A stretch of DNA of 64,000 nucleotides from Jeotgalibacillus marinus (GCF_040801915.1 NZ_JBFMIA010000001.1:1-64000); one strand, 5' to 3'; numbered from the stretch's first letter, positions 17,342-26,614 are shown. Translations and numbers: made by a program. Notes: generated from the sequence alone by a model not told the origin.

Positions 17342-18016
17342 TTAATCCCTGTTCATATTCATAAACATTAGGATGAAACGAAGAAGCTCTAGTAGTGAGA
17401 CTAAAGCGGCTGCAACATACGTTAAAGCAGCAGCATTAAGAACTTTTTTCGCATGCGGCTCTTCTTCGTTACGAATTAAGCCAACGCTTACCATTTGATC
17501 CATCGCACGTGATGATGCATTAAATTCAACAGGTAGTGTGACGAATTGGAACAATACAGCGGCAGAAAAAAAGATAATTCCCGGTAATAATAATGCCTGT
17601 GAAGTAAGCAATAGACCAGCTAGGATTAAAAACATTGACAAGTTTGATCCAATATTCGCTACAGGTACTAGCGCATGTCTGAAGCGTAAAAATGCATAAC
17701 TTTCAGCATCTTGGATGGCGTGTCCAACCTCGTGGGCTGCAACGGCAGCACCCGCTACGGACATCCCGTGATAGTTATCTGGTGACAGAACAATTTCTTT
17801 CTTACTCGGATTGTAATGATCAGTCAAAAACCCTTTCCCAGGTTTGACTGTCACATCATAAATTCCATTTTCCTGTAAGATTCGATTAGCGACTTCTGCT
17901 CCAGTCATGTTAGCAGTCGTAGCAACTTTCGAATATTTCTTGTACGTTGATTTTACTCTACTGCTCGCCCACAGCGGTACGATCAAAATGATTGCGAAAT
18001 AAATCAAAAAATCCAT
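17342..18016 (-). CDS. yugP: YugP-type membrane zinc metallopeptidase
   Basis: A 224-residue membrane protein (first helix residues 3-19, more at about 115-160 and 190-215) with the zinc-protease motif HEVGH in VAAHEVGHAIQDAESY and a second conserved stretch LPVEFNASSRAM. This is the YugP (peptidase M, DUF2227-like neutral zinc protease) family. Start ATG 18016 has GGAGG six to seven nt upstream; the frame is open further but without another good site. In B. subtilis yugP lies elsewhere, so its place beside ypjB is a rearrangement relative to that genome. Substrate unknown. Confidence 0.85.
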   Translation of the reverse strand: MDFLIYFAIILIVPLWASSRVKSTYKKYSKVATTANMTGAEVANRILQENGIYDVTVKPGKGFLTDHYNPSKKEIVLSPDNYHGMSVAGAAVAAHEVGHAIQDAESYAFLRFRHALVPVANIGSNLSMFLILAGLLLTSQALLLPGIIFFSAAVLFQFVTLPVEFNASSRAMDQMVSVGLIRNEEEPHAKKVLNAAALTYVAAALVSLLELLRFILMFMNMNRD

Positions 18017-18074
18017 TATGTCCCTCCAATAAAATACGATGTGATTAAATTCTAACTGATAAAAAGATAGTCTG

Positions 18075-18758
18075 TCAATCGTTACGGTTCCGCACTCTCT
18101 TTCTATTTTTTCCACCTTCATATTTTCTCCATGAGACATAAGTCAACGTCGAAATAACAATCGCTCCTGTTATTAAGGACACGATCCATAAAGTAGCGTT
18201 CGTCGACTGGTCAACGTACCACTCTTCGAAAGAGGGGATAATAGGTCCGGATGATTTCGAAACGATTGGTGGAGCATCCTCCAAAGACGATAAGGAATTA
18301 ATCGTGTGATTGTCTTTTTGATCAACCATTAACTGAAGCGTTGGAATCATCGCTATATATAAACCATTCATTCGTTGGAGATCACTATCTATAGACTGGT
18401 CGTGTGTCTTCCATTTTTGGTTAAATTCCGCTAATAAGAACCTCATATACGTGACCTTCTCTGTTGTAAGGTATTCTGCAAGTGACATAAAGGACCAAGT
18501 TGACATTACTTTAACACCATGGTCAACCTCAGAAGAAGACAATGTAGCAATGAACTGGCTGTATGTGTTATGTAAAACTGATTGTTGTTCATTATCAAGA
18601 GTAATATACCAGTTGTGAAGTTGATTCACACCGTCCTCGTACTGTTTCATGGTAATTTGTTGAATGACCGAATCCAATTCTGTATCTGCTTTAGCACTAT
18701 GAAAGGGAGCAAGCAGCAAGAAACACATCAATAACCCTATTACTTGACGATTCTTCAT
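18075..18758 (-). CDS. ypjB: Sporulation-associated membrane protein YpjB
   Basis: A 227-residue protein with an N-terminal signal peptide (residues 1-24, cleavage near SAKA-DTE), an extracytoplasmic helical domain and one C-terminal membrane segment (about 190-212) followed by a basic tail. This matches the YpjB family and the position next to ypjA. The ATG has GGAGG eight nt upstream. The role is not defined; the family is usually annotated as sporulation protein. Confidence 0.85.
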   Translation of the reverse strand: MKNRQVIGLLMCFLLLAPFHSAKADTELDSVIQQITMKQYEDGVNQLHNWYITLDNEQQSVLHNTYSQFIATLSSSEVDHGVKVMSTWSFMSLAEYLTTEKVTYMRFLLAEFNQKWKTHDQSIDSDLQRMNGLYIAMIPTLQLMVDQKDNHTINSLSSLEDAPPIVSKSSGPIIPSFEEWYVDQSTNATLWIVSLITGAIVISTLTYVSWRKYEGGKNRKRVRNRND

Positions 18759-18809
18759 TCATCATCCCTCCCATTTATAAACTATGCGGAGGTAGGGTCA
18801 TTCAGAATG

Positions 18810-19409
18810 TTAATTCACCAAGTCCCTAACAGAACGATTTTGTCTAATACCATACCAGTAAGCAATGCCAATTGATGCAATACTTAACCAAAACGTAAAA
18901 TAACCTATTTGGCGAATGCTGTCTTCAAGTTGAGCATAAACGGGGTACTGCATAAAGACATAATCAATCACGTCATTATGTAATGTCCAAATCGCAGCTA
19001 AAACTAAATGCCTCATTTTAAATCGATAAAACGGTGCGTACAGTAAACCTTGTATGGCCATTGCTCCATGTGACGCAATTAACATCCATCCAACCCATGA
19101 CAATGTTCCCGTAACCATCCACGTTAAAAGGTTCATTACAATCGCCCATATACCATATTTAAAAAGTGTCACAATAGCTAATGCTTCCATAAGTCTCCAG
19201 CGTTTACCCATTAAATACATAAAAATAACGATGGTGAAAAATAAACTTGCTGTTGGACTATCAGGTACAAAAATTAGAAAAATCGGCTCCGTTTGTACAA
19301 GTTGAGACTTATACCAATAAAATCCATAGATTGTTCCTGCTAAATTGACTAAAAATAATAGCCACAAAAAGAGGCGATTACTTAGCCAAGCATAAACAAA
19401 TTCTCTCAT
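18810..19409 (-). CDS. ypjA: YpjA family membrane protein (DUF1405)
   Basis: A 199-residue integral membrane protein with about five to six predicted helices and a short cytosolic end. I start at the second of two adjacent ATGs (19409), five nt after GGGGAGG. The longer upstream frame runs back through the qcr terminator into qcrC and is not credible. The gene begins only about 18 bp after the qcrABC terminator, so it may depend on readthrough from the bc complex operon. Function unknown. Confidence 0.85.
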   Translation of the reverse strand: MREFVYAWLSNRLFLWLLFLVNLAGTIYGFYWYKSQLVQTEPIFLIFVPDSPTASLFFTIVIFMYLMGKRWRLMEALAIVTLFKYGIWAIVMNLLTWMVTGTLSWVGWMLIASHGAMAIQGLLYAPFYRFKMRHLVLAAIWTLHNDVIDYVFMQYPVYAQLEDSIRQIGYFTFWLSIASIGIAYWYGIRQNRSVRDLVN

Positions 19410-19426
19410 CATTTCCTCCCCTTTAA

Positions 19427-19456
19427 AAAAAGAGCCAGTTTTCACCGGCTCTTTTT
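19427..19456 (-). terminator. Terminator after qcrABC
   Basis: A 10-bp stem (19427-19436 with 19447-19456) followed by a T-run on the minus strand lies between the qcrC stop and the ypjA ribosome binding site. There is no space for a separate ypjA promoter after it. Confidence 0.85.
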
Positions 19457-19467
19457 CCATCATGTAA

Positions 19468-20232
19468 CTATTGGTTTGACACTTCTGAAACAAATTCAGC
19501 AAGCTCTTGAAGTTCTTCATCTGTTCCATCGAACAATCCTGCTGGCATGTCACCTAGACCATTAACAGCAATTTCAGCAACTTCTTCAGGTGTTAATGTC
19601 GCTCCAGCTAATGCGGGTCCAGCTAAACCATCAAGACTGTCACCATGACAAGCAATACATCCTTGCTGGTCGTATATTAGGTAGCCTGCAGCTTCCGTAT
19701 CCACGTCTGCCTCAGGTACAATTTCGCCTTGTGCACTCTGTTGTTCCCAATCGTGATACGCTACGGATTCCCATGTTAGGAAAATAGTAGCTGCAACGCC
19801 AAGTAGCATAAAACCTGTTGCAAGCGGACGCTTAACAGGACGACGTTCAGGACTGCGATCGATGAACGGTGCTAGTAATAGCGCACCAAATGCGATACCA
19901 GGAATGATGAATGCACCGAACACATTATAAGCACCAGATGCAAACTCATATTTAAGTAATTGATATAAGAATAAGAAGTACCAGTCAGGCAAAGGAATAT
20001 ATCCAGTATCCGTTGGATCAGCGATTTTCTCTAGAGGTGGCTCGTGCGCCACAGTTAGTGAAAGGAATCCAATTAAAAATACTGCTCCAACTAGCCATTC
20101 CTTCAATAAAAAGTTTGGCCAGAAGGCTTCCGTCTTGCCAGGGAACTCCGAATAGTCTTTTGGAATATTCGGCTTACGATTTGCAGGTATTCGAGAGTCA
20201 CCAACAAATTTCATCCCTTTTCCGCGATGCAT
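19468..20232 (-). CDS. qcrC: Menaquinol:cytochrome c oxidoreductase, cytochrome b/c subunit
   Basis: Fusion subunit typical of Bacillus bc complexes: an N-terminal subunit IV-like part with three membrane helices (about residues 47-65, 102-122, 136-154) joined to a C-terminal cytochrome c domain. Heme c attaches at Cys192 and Cys195 with His196 as ligand (GCIACHG), and a distal Met in DMPAGLF is the likely sixth ligand. 254 residues, as in B. subtilis. It is the last gene of qcrA-qcrB-qcrC. Confidence 0.97.
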   Translation of the reverse strand: MHRGKGMKFVGDSRIPANRKPNIPKDYSEFPGKTEAFWPNFLLKEWLVGAVFLIGFLSLTVAHEPPLEKIADPTDTGYIPLPDWYFLFLYQLLKYEFASGAYNVFGAFIIPGIAFGALLLAPFIDRSPERRPVKRPLATGFMLLGVAATIFLTWESVAYHDWEQQSAQGEIVPEADVDTEAAGYLIYDQQGCIACHGDSLDGLAGPALAGATLTPEEVAEIAVNGLGDMPAGLFDGTDEELQELAEFVSEVSNQ

Positions 20233-20276
20233 AGCTTTTCCCTCCTCTGTTTCTCTCTGTTTTTAACAACTCATCT

Positions 20277-20951
20277 TTATAGTGGTCCAGAGATACCTTG
20301 CTTACGAATCATGATAAAGTGAGCTGCCATAAGACCAAGAAGAGCTCCAGGCAAGAAAAATACATGAATCGCGTAGAATCGTGTTAGTGTTTGAGCACCT
20401 AAAATATCAGGATCCCCCGCAAGTAATACTCTGATCTGCTCTCCGATAAACGGTGTTGCAGCAGCAATTTCAATTCCTACCTTCGTAGCAAATAGTGCTT
20501 TCATGTCCCAAGGTAGTAAGTACCCTGTGAAGCCTAGACCTAACATGACGAAGAAAATTAGTACGCCAACTACCCAGTTTAATTCACGTGGTTTTTTATA
20601 AGATCCTGTGAAAAACACACGTAGCGTATGTAGGAACATCATAACAATTACTAAACTAGCTCCCCAATGGTGCATACCACGTACGATTACACCGAAAGCT
20701 ACTTCATTTTGAAGATAATAAACTGAACTCCAAGCGTTTTCAATATCCGGAACATAGTACATTGTTAAGAACATGCCGGAAAGAATTTGGATGACCGTAA
20801 CAAAGAAAGTCAGTCCACCAAAGCAGTAAACAAACGCTGAAAAGTGGTGAGCAGGATTCACATGCTCCGGCACTTCATGGTCAGCGATGTCTCGCCACAT
20901 TGGCGTAATGTCTAATCGTTCGTCCACCCAATCATAAATCTTATTAAGCAC
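20277..20951 (-). CDS. qcrB: Menaquinol:cytochrome c oxidoreductase, cytochrome b subunit
   Basis: Cytochrome b6-type subunit that binds both b hemes and carries the quinone sites. Four membrane helices; heme-ligating histidines lie in GMHHWGASLVIVMMFLHTLR and in FYAIHVFFLPGALLGLMAAHF. A Cys early in the protein (VYCFGG) matches the extra covalent heme site of b6-type proteins. I start at a GTG (20951), eight nt after GAGGGGG, giving 224 residues as in Bacillus; a TTG one codon earlier sits too close to the site. Confidence 0.97.
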   Translation of the reverse strand: MLNKIYDWVDERLDITPMWRDIADHEVPEHVNPAHHFSAFVYCFGGLTFFVTVIQILSGMFLTMYYVPDIENAWSSVYYLQNEVAFGVIVRGMHHWGASLVIVMMFLHTLRVFFTGSYKKPRELNWVVGVLIFFVMLGLGFTGYLLPWDMKALFATKVGIEIAAATPFIGEQIRVLLAGDPDILGAQTLTRFYAIHVFFLPGALLGLMAAHFIMIRKQGISGPL

Positions 20952-20965
20952 CAATTACGCCCCCT

Positions 20966-21475
20966 CTACTTGACAATCTTGTTTGGTACAACCTTACCTA
21001 ATTGTAAAATCCCATCAACCACTTTATACTCGAACATGTCTAAAGGTCCGGTCGGTGGTGTACCTGGAACATTTTTACCGGATTTTTCATATAATCCGCC
21101 GTGGCATGGGCAGTAGAATTGGTTAGGATCACTTGGGTTTCCTTCCCAGTTAACGGTACAACCCAAATGCTTACATGTAGGTTCTAGCGCAACAATTTCT
21201 CCCGCTTCGTCTAAGTAAACCCAAGCTGTATGTGTTACATCTGACGTATACCATGCATCCTTTTGCTCGAAACTAAAGTCAACACGATCTGGTACATTTG
21301 TTAATTCATCAACACTCTTACCAGTCGCTATAAAGTCCCCTCCAGCTTCAGCTGTAAGAACTGGATCAATAGCAAAACGCACCATCGGCATGAGCATTCC
21401 TGCCGCCATGAAACCGCCTACACCCGTAAGCGTGTAATTTAAAAATTGACGACGTGAAACACGTTGATTACCCAT
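20966..21475 (-). CDS. qcrA: Menaquinol:cytochrome c oxidoreductase, Rieske iron-sulfur subunit
   Basis: Carries the [2Fe-2S] cluster that takes electrons from menaquinol. Cluster ligands are Cys101 and His103 (CKHLGC) and Cys122 and His125 (CPCHGG), with Cys106-Cys124 as the stabilising disulfide. The N-terminus has a twin-arginine type signal (SRRQFLN, Arg8-Arg9) and a hydrophobic anchor at about 13-31, consistent with Tat export of the folded protein. First gene of the operon, with a good promoter about 75 bp upstream. Confidence 0.97.
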   Translation of the reverse strand: MGNQRVSRRQFLNYTLTGVGGFMAAGMLMPMVRFAIDPVLTAEAGGDFIATGKSVDELTNVPDRVDFSFEQKDAWYTSDVTHTAWVYLDEAGEIVALEPTCKHLGCTVNWEGNPSDPNQFYCPCHGGLYEKSGKNVPGTPPTGPLDMFEYKVVDGILQLGKVVPNKIVK

Positions 21476-21548
21476 ATTTTTTCCCCCCTCTATCTTCAGG
21501 TCAGTCCATCAGACAATTTTCGCACAAATATATAACTAGGACATATTC

Positions 21549-21577
21549 ATGATATATCAATAGTTTATAGAGGTCAA
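21549..21577 (-). promoter_or_regulatory. Sigma-A promoter candidate for qcrABC
   Basis: On the minus strand: -35 TTGACC (21572-21577), 17-bp spacer, -10 TATCAT (21549-21554). Both hexamers match five of six consensus bases at optimal spacing, and the site lies about 75 bp before qcrA. Confidence 0.7.
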
Positions 21578-21625
21578 TAATGCGTTGAAGCTTTTCATTT
21601 CAACAATGTGACGTTTTTTTGAACG

Positions 21626-22087
21626 TTATGCATTCTGCCATTTTTGGACGATGATTTTTACAAGTTGATTCACCTGATCATCGACAATTTTCTGCTTATA
21701 TTTTTCATCCATGTGTTCTAACGGGATGGATGGCATCCATAGAAGGCTTGCATGAAAATCTTGTTCAACTTCTTTCCACATTGGATCTGATGTTAAGCAT
21801 ACAACATGTTCAAATTCTTGATTTTTCAATTCATTACACCAATTTTGCAGTTTCCTCACTTTATCTTCTTTTTTCTCAATGTTCATGTACGTAAAGGGTG
21901 GAATCAGCATCATTCGACCTTTAAATTGTTTTTCGAGGAGTGTTGTCAGCAAAGTGATAAATTCTGCTTGTTCCGCTTCTTGTTTAGTATTACCCGAAAA
22001 GCTGATTGGTAACAATGGAACAATAACAGTATCGATATATGCTTTTTCTTGTATGTACATCCCCACTTCTTTAGCATTCCACAACAT
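21626..22087 (-). CDS. ypiF: YpiF family protein (DUF2487)
   Basis: A 153-residue soluble protein without motifs I recognise. The N-terminal pattern (IQEKAYIDTVIVPLLPI) and its position between qcrA and ypiB match the Bacillus YpiF/DUF2487 family. The ATG is about 12 nt from AGGAG, longer than ideal; an ATG nearer the site is out of frame. A terminator separates it from ypiB. Function unknown. Confidence 0.8.
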   Translation of the reverse strand: MLWNAKEVGMYIQEKAYIDTVIVPLLPISFSGNTKQEAEQAEFITLLTTLLEKQFKGRMMLIPPFTYMNIEKKEDKVRKLQNWCNELKNQEFEHVVCLTSDPMWKEVEQDFHASLLWMPSIPLEHMDEKYKQKIVDDQVNQLVKIIVQKWQNA

Positions 22088-22132
22088 AGTTTTTTCATTC
22101 TCCTTTCTAATTCATCTTTCATATTAGCACAA

Positions 22133-22164
22133 AAAAAAGGTGATCGAATACGATCACCTTTTTT
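22133..22164 (-). terminator. Terminator after ypiA-ypiB
   Basis: A perfect 14-bp stem (22133-22146 with 22151-22164) around a 4-nt loop, with an A-run that reads as a T-run on the minus strand. Confidence 0.9.
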
Positions 22165-22169
22165 GTCCC

Positions 22170-22715
22170 CTACATTATCAATACATTTTTTAATTCCTCA
22201 GTCAACTTCGTAAACTTTTCATGGTCTTGAGCGTCAAGTGCGCGATCAATTTCATCGAGGAGCTTTTGTCGTTTAAACGTGACAATACTTTCTTTTAAAA
22301 ACTGCTCTGCAACAATTCGGTCCTTCTCCGTTATACGTAGATATTTCGGCATATAAGGATTCTCCTCCATGACCGCCGCATACTGATGAGTAGCATGGGA
22401 AGCATGGAAATTAAGTTGAATAAAAATATCTTCCTCTCGATGCAGTCGAATATCGTGGAATGATTTCTCTGCATCTGTCGTCATAATATTTCCTTTATAA
22501 AAGCGAAAGGCTACATCATCTACGCATTGTGTTGACATGACAATTCCGCGAGGGCAATATTGAGCTTCCTCAACAAAATGCAGGTTTTCCATTAACTGAT
22601 CGTGACTCATCAAGTAATTTAAAATCCATACAGACTCTCGTCTCTTAAGCTGATAATGGTTTAAAAACCAACGGATGAAATCCTTTTTTTCATGTACAGA
22701 TACTGGTGCCGCCAT
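22170..22715 (-). CDS. ypiB: YpiB family protein (UPF0302)
   Basis: A 181-residue soluble protein that starts MAAPVSVHEKKDFIRWF and matches UPF0302/YpiB (an N-terminal UPF0302 domain plus a short C-terminal IDEAL-like helix, LDEIDRALDAQDHEKF). I start at ATG 22715, six nt after GAGGGGGG; an earlier in-frame ATG overlaps that site. It follows ypiA by 42 bp and is probably cotranscribed. Function not established. Confidence 0.85.
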   Translation of the reverse strand: MAAPVSVHEKKDFIRWFLNHYQLKRRESVWILNYLMSHDQLMENLHFVEEAQYCPRGIVMSTQCVDDVAFRFYKGNIMTTDAEKSFHDIRLHREEDIFIQLNFHASHATHQYAAVMEENPYMPKYLRITEKDRIVAEQFLKESIVTFKRQKLLDEIDRALDAQDHEKFTKLTEELKNVLIM

Positions 22716-22757
22716 GCGTTTCCCCCCTCTACTCATAGTCAGTAGTATGGCAGTAGA

Positions 22758-24035
22758 TTACAGTTCCTCAAGTCTTTCAAGTCGCTCTAACCAGTCCTGA
22801 TTTGTAGGATCTTTTTTTACAAGCTTATCGTAAATGGAGCGTGCTTCTTTTGACCGACCTTCTTCTAAAAGAAAAGTACCATAATCCTCAAGAAAATCTA
22901 TATGATCATTATATACCACATATGCTTGGCTATATTCATTCGAAGCTTTGTCATACTCCTCAAGCCATTCATATGCTTTTGCAGCATCCCAGTGAAACTG
23001 CGGATCGCTTTCTCCAGCTTCTTCAATGTGCGCAATTAACTCGATAATATCGTCTGCACGCTCTTGCTGTATCAGCAATCGATTCATAACTAAGGCTGCT
23101 TCTAAATAGTTCGGATCAATCGCAATGGCTTCTCTTAAATGAGATTCTGCAGCTTTTACATTGCCTTGTTTTAGTGATATTTTCCCTACAAATAGAAATA
23201 ACTCTTTATTAAAAGGATCTGCTTTCAATCCAGATTGTGCGGTTTCAATGGCGTCGTCAAGCTGTTCTTCATGCTCATATGCTCTTGCAAGAAGCATGTA
23301 CGCCGAATGATATTCAGGATCCATTTCAACGAGCTCTGACAGTGTTTCAATTGCCGTTACGAAATGAGCTGCTTGGAATGCCGTAAATCCATAACCAAAT
23401 AATGTGTTGACGTCACGATTATTTTCCAGCGCTATTTCATAATAGGGGAGTGATTCTTCAAATGCACCACCCGCACTATAACATTCGCCTAAACGTTGAT
23501 TCAATTGCACACCAGCTACTTCTTCATAGTCTGCCTTCATCACTTCTTTATAATGACGAATCGCCTCTAGAAAGCGCCCTTGTTCGTTGTACAGCTCCGC
23601 TAAGGCAAAATGAATAATTGGTTCATCTGGGAGTTTTTTATTAGCGAGTAAAAGCTTACTTTCACTCACTTCGTATAACCCTTGCATTTGATAAAGATCC
23701 GCTGATAATAATAATGCACGCGGGAAAAATTCATCTTTTTCATCAATCTGATCTAATTGAAGAATGGCTGCTTCTATGTCGTCCATCTCAACAAGTGTCT
23801 CGGCAAGAAGAACGTTTAATTCACCCTCTTCAGGATAAGAAAAGATGAGTAACTCGAATAATTCTTTTGCTTGTTCTAAAAAGCCAAGCTGGAAAAGTTC
23901 CTCAGCAAGTTGGAATTTTTCATCATCCGTCCCCGCTTCTTTCACTACGGAAAATTCTTTCATTCCTTTTGTTAAATTTCCTTCATGTAATGCATGGATC
24001 ATACTTTTTGCAGCATCCACTATTTTGTCCCTCAT
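22758..24035 (-). CDS. ypiA: TPR-repeat protein YpiA
   Basis: A 425-residue protein made almost entirely of tetratricopeptide repeats, about ten units starting near residue 35 with the usual pattern (for example LAEDLYNEQGRFLEAIRHYKE-type and AYEHEEQLDDAIETAQ-type helices). Very acidic, no signal peptide. Such proteins act as scaffolds for other proteins. Length and place between aroA and ypiB match Bacillus YpiA. The ATG has only a weak AGGATGAA upstream. Confidence 0.88.
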   Translation of the reverse strand: MRDKIVDAAKSMIHALHEGNLTKGMKEFSVVKEAGTDDEKFQLAEELFQLGFLEQAKELFELLIFSYPEEGELNVLLAETLVEMDDIEAAILQLDQIDEKDEFFPRALLLSADLYQMQGLYEVSESKLLLANKKLPDEPIIHFALAELYNEQGRFLEAIRHYKEVMKADYEEVAGVQLNQRLGECYSAGGAFEESLPYYEIALENNRDVNTLFGYGFTAFQAAHFVTAIETLSELVEMDPEYHSAYMLLARAYEHEEQLDDAIETAQSGLKADPFNKELFLFVGKISLKQGNVKAAESHLREAIAIDPNYLEAALVMNRLLIQQERADDIIELIAHIEEAGESDPQFHWDAAKAYEWLEEYDKASNEYSQAYVVYNDHIDFLEDYGTFLLEEGRSKEARSIYDKLVKKDPTNQDWLERLERLEEL

Positions 24036-24163
24036 TTCATCCTGTTTAACTCTATCTCCTACATCCTAAAAAACATCTGGCCAATTAGCAACTTTTTCTT
24101 ACCGGATTCTCTTAGGGGTACTAATTCGATAAAGCCATCGAAAACTCCTTTTAATCAAGAAAA

Positions 24164-24197
24164 AAAGTAAACGATGTCCTTCGACACCGTTCACTTT
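24164..24197 (-). terminator. Terminator of the aro/tyr/his operon
   Basis: A 15-nt arm (24164-24178) pairs with 24183-24197 with one mismatch around a 4-nt loop; a long T-run follows on the minus strand. It lies directly after the aroA stop. Confidence 0.8.
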
Positions 24198-25481
24198 CTA
24201 GAGAATAACTGATTCTAAATCTGAAAAAAATTGTGGATAAGACACACCAATGGCTTCAACGCCTTCGATTGTGACCACTTCATCTGTTAATAGGGCCGCC
24301 ACCGCTAACATCATACCAATTCTGTGGTCCCCTCTTGAATCCACTTGCCCACCGTGAAGCTTTGTCGGCCCATGGATAAGTAGTCCATCATCAGTTGGTT
24401 CAATATTTGCTCCGAGTTTAGCTAATTCACCCGCTACAGCATCAATTCGATTTGTCTCTTTTACTTTAAGTTCTTCTGCATCTTTAATCACGGTCGTACC
24501 TTGCGCTTGAGTTGCTAAAAGTGCAATGATTGGAATTTCGTCGATAAGCCTTGGAATAAGCGCACCACCGATTTGGGTTGCTGTGAGCTCTTTTTCACTT
24601 ATCGTTACTTTCCCAAGTGGCTCTCCTTGTGTTGACTCTTTCTCAACTACAACATCCGCACCCATGTTAAGTAGTACATCGATGATTCCTGTACGTGTTG
24701 GATTTAATCCGACGTGATGTAACAACAGCTTGCTTTTTTTCACAACAGCCCCTGCAACTAAAAAGAAGGCAGCTGAAGAAATATCACCTGGAACATCAAT
24801 CGTCTGTCCAACAAATGATTGACTACCTTTAACATAGATTTCGTTCCCGCTTCGCTCAATCGTGCCGCCAAACTGTTTAATCATTTGCTCCGTATGGTCT
24901 CTTGTTTTTTCAGGCTCAACGATTGTGGTTACTCCTTCTGTGTGGAGCCCAGCAAAGATAAGGGCTGATTTCAACTGTGCGCTTGCATACGGGAGCGTGT
25001 AATGGATGTTCGATAATGTGCCACCTCGAACGGCAAGAGGTGTATATTGACTATCTTCTCGACCATCAATAGCTGCACCCATTTTACGTAGGGGATCGGT
25101 TACCCGCTTCATTGGTCGCTTTGCAATGGATTCATCCCCAATAATGACTGTATGAAAAGGCAGACCAGCTAAAATTCCGAGGAGCAAGCGAGTCGTTGTA
25201 CCCGAGTTGCCAACGTTAAGAATTTCTTCAGGTTCGCGCAATCCTTCAAATCCTTTTCCATGTATAACAATTGTATCACCATTTTCTTCTATGGTGACAC
25301 CCATTTTTCTGAAGCAATCGATCGTGCTAAGACAATCATCACCCTTTAAAAATCCTGTAACGGTTGTCGTTCCATTCGCAAGTGCTCCAAACATGACCGA
25401 ACGATGAGAAATCGATTTGTCGCCTGGCACACGAATGTTTCCACTTAATTTTACATCCTTATAATCTAGGGTTTTGATCAT
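24198..25481 (-). CDS. aroA: 3-phosphoshikimate 1-carboxyvinyltransferase (EPSP synthase)
   Basis: Sixth step of the shikimate pathway. In 427 residues it carries the phosphoenolpyruvate/shikimate signatures VPGDKSISHRSVMFGALANG near the N-terminus, NVGNSGTTTRLLLG, and the C-terminal RLIDEIPIIALLA and VKETNRIDA. The pattern around NVGNSGTTTR and the Ala following the SAQLKSAL stretch is of the Gram-positive type. Last gene of the aro cluster (also called aroE in B. subtilis), 17 bp after tyrA. Confidence 0.97.
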   Translation of the reverse strand: MIKTLDYKDVKLSGNIRVPGDKSISHRSVMFGALANGTTTVTGFLKGDDCLSTIDCFRKMGVTIEENGDTIVIHGKGFEGLREPEEILNVGNSGTTTRLLLGILAGLPFHTVIIGDESIAKRPMKRVTDPLRKMGAAIDGREDSQYTPLAVRGGTLSNIHYTLPYASAQLKSALIFAGLHTEGVTTIVEPEKTRDHTEQMIKQFGGTIERSGNEIYVKGSQSFVGQTIDVPGDISSAAFFLVAGAVVKKSKLLLHHVGLNPTRTGIIDVLLNMGADVVVEKESTQGEPLGKVTISEKELTATQIGGALIPRLIDEIPIIALLATQAQGTTVIKDAEELKVKETNRIDAVAGELAKLGANIEPTDDGLLIHGPTKLHGGQVDSRGDHRIGMMLAVAALLTDEVVTIEGVEAIGVSYPQFFSDLESVIL

Positions 25482-25497
25482 TGTCTTCTCCTCTCAG

Positions 25498-26601
25498 TTA
25501 AACAGTGAACACTTCATATGATGTGGTTGAGGTGATACATGATTCTCCACGACGCCTGTCCTCTTCCGTTTGAAAGCTAATGGCTAAGACACCATTGATA
25601 TCTTGTCTTGTTTCCATAATTCGAATATTTACAATGCTAATTCCTTGCTTAGCTAGTAGCCCTGTAATTTCAGAAATTACACCAGGATAATCAGGGATAT
25701 CAACAAACAAATCATAAAATGAAGGAATTGCACCTTTTTGTAGAATCGGCATATTATCGCGAAATTGCTTTGCCTCATCAAAATAGTGATACATTGCATC
25801 TGCATCTCCTTGATTAAGCAACTCAATTACTTGATTCATCTCACCTTGCCACTGGCGAAGCAATTCCTTTAAAATATCGGTGTTGTGCATCGTGATATCC
25901 CGCCACATCGTGGGATCGGAAGATGCGATACGAGAAAGATCTCTAAAGCCTCCTGCAGCTAATCGTGAAATGAGTGGTTGAGTTGAATGAACCTTTTTCA
26001 CCTGATGGACGAGTGAGGACGCAATAATGTGAGGAAAATGACTCACCATCCCAGTGATTTCATCGTGTTCTTGTGGGTCAACAACAAAGAACTTAGCTTT
26101 GGTCCCTACCAGCCAACTCTTTAACCTATCAACATCTCGTTCATGTACATTTTTCCCTGGTGTAAGTAAGTAGAAGGCATTTTCAAATAAAATAACTTTT
26201 GACGCCGCCACACCACTTTTATGAGAACCAGCCATTGGATGGCCACCTATAAATGTGTAACCTTTGTCATAAAATAACTGAGCTTTATTCATAATTCGTT
26301 TTTTGGTACTACCAACATCTGACACAATTGTATGCGGACTTAAAGACCATGCAGATAGTTTTTCAATAAGCTGTTCTGTTTGAAAAACAGGTGTACAAAG
26401 AAAGACAACGTCTGCACCTTCTACTTCTTGTTGTAAGTTCTTAGATTCTTGTGTAATTGTATTCATTGCTTTTGCTAAACGCATTTCTTTTTCTTGAACG
26501 TCATACCCAATTACAGTTGCTTTTGGGTTACCTTTCAAGATGGAAAGTCCAAGCGACCCCCCGATTAGTCCTAAACCAATGATGACAACGGTCCCTTCCA
26601 T
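25498..26601 (-). CDS. tyrA: Prephenate dehydrogenase
   Basis: NAD-dependent conversion of prephenate to 4-hydroxyphenylpyruvate for tyrosine. The N-terminal Rossmann domain has GLGLIGGSLG (residues 8-17); the catalytic region contains GGHPMAGSHKSG with the essential His and SHFPHIIASSL. The last about 75 residues form an ACT domain (DIPDYPGVISEITGLLAKQGISIVNI), which suggests feedback control by tyrosine. 367 residues, normal. ATG has AAAGGTG upstream. Confidence 0.96.
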   Translation of the reverse strand: MEGTVVIIGLGLIGGSLGLSILKGNPKATVIGYDVQEKEMRLAKAMNTITQESKNLQQEVEGADVVFLCTPVFQTEQLIEKLSAWSLSPHTIVSDVGSTKKRIMNKAQLFYDKGYTFIGGHPMAGSHKSGVAASKVILFENAFYLLTPGKNVHERDVDRLKSWLVGTKAKFFVVDPQEHDEITGMVSHFPHIIASSLVHQVKKVHSTQPLISRLAAGGFRDLSRIASSDPTMWRDITMHNTDILKELLRQWQGEMNQVIELLNQGDADAMYHYFDEAKQFRDNMPILQKGAIPSFYDLFVDIPDYPGVISEITGLLAKQGISIVNIRIMETRQDINGVLAISFQTEEDRRRGESCITSTTSYEVFTV

Positions 26602-26614
26602 AACACCACACCTT

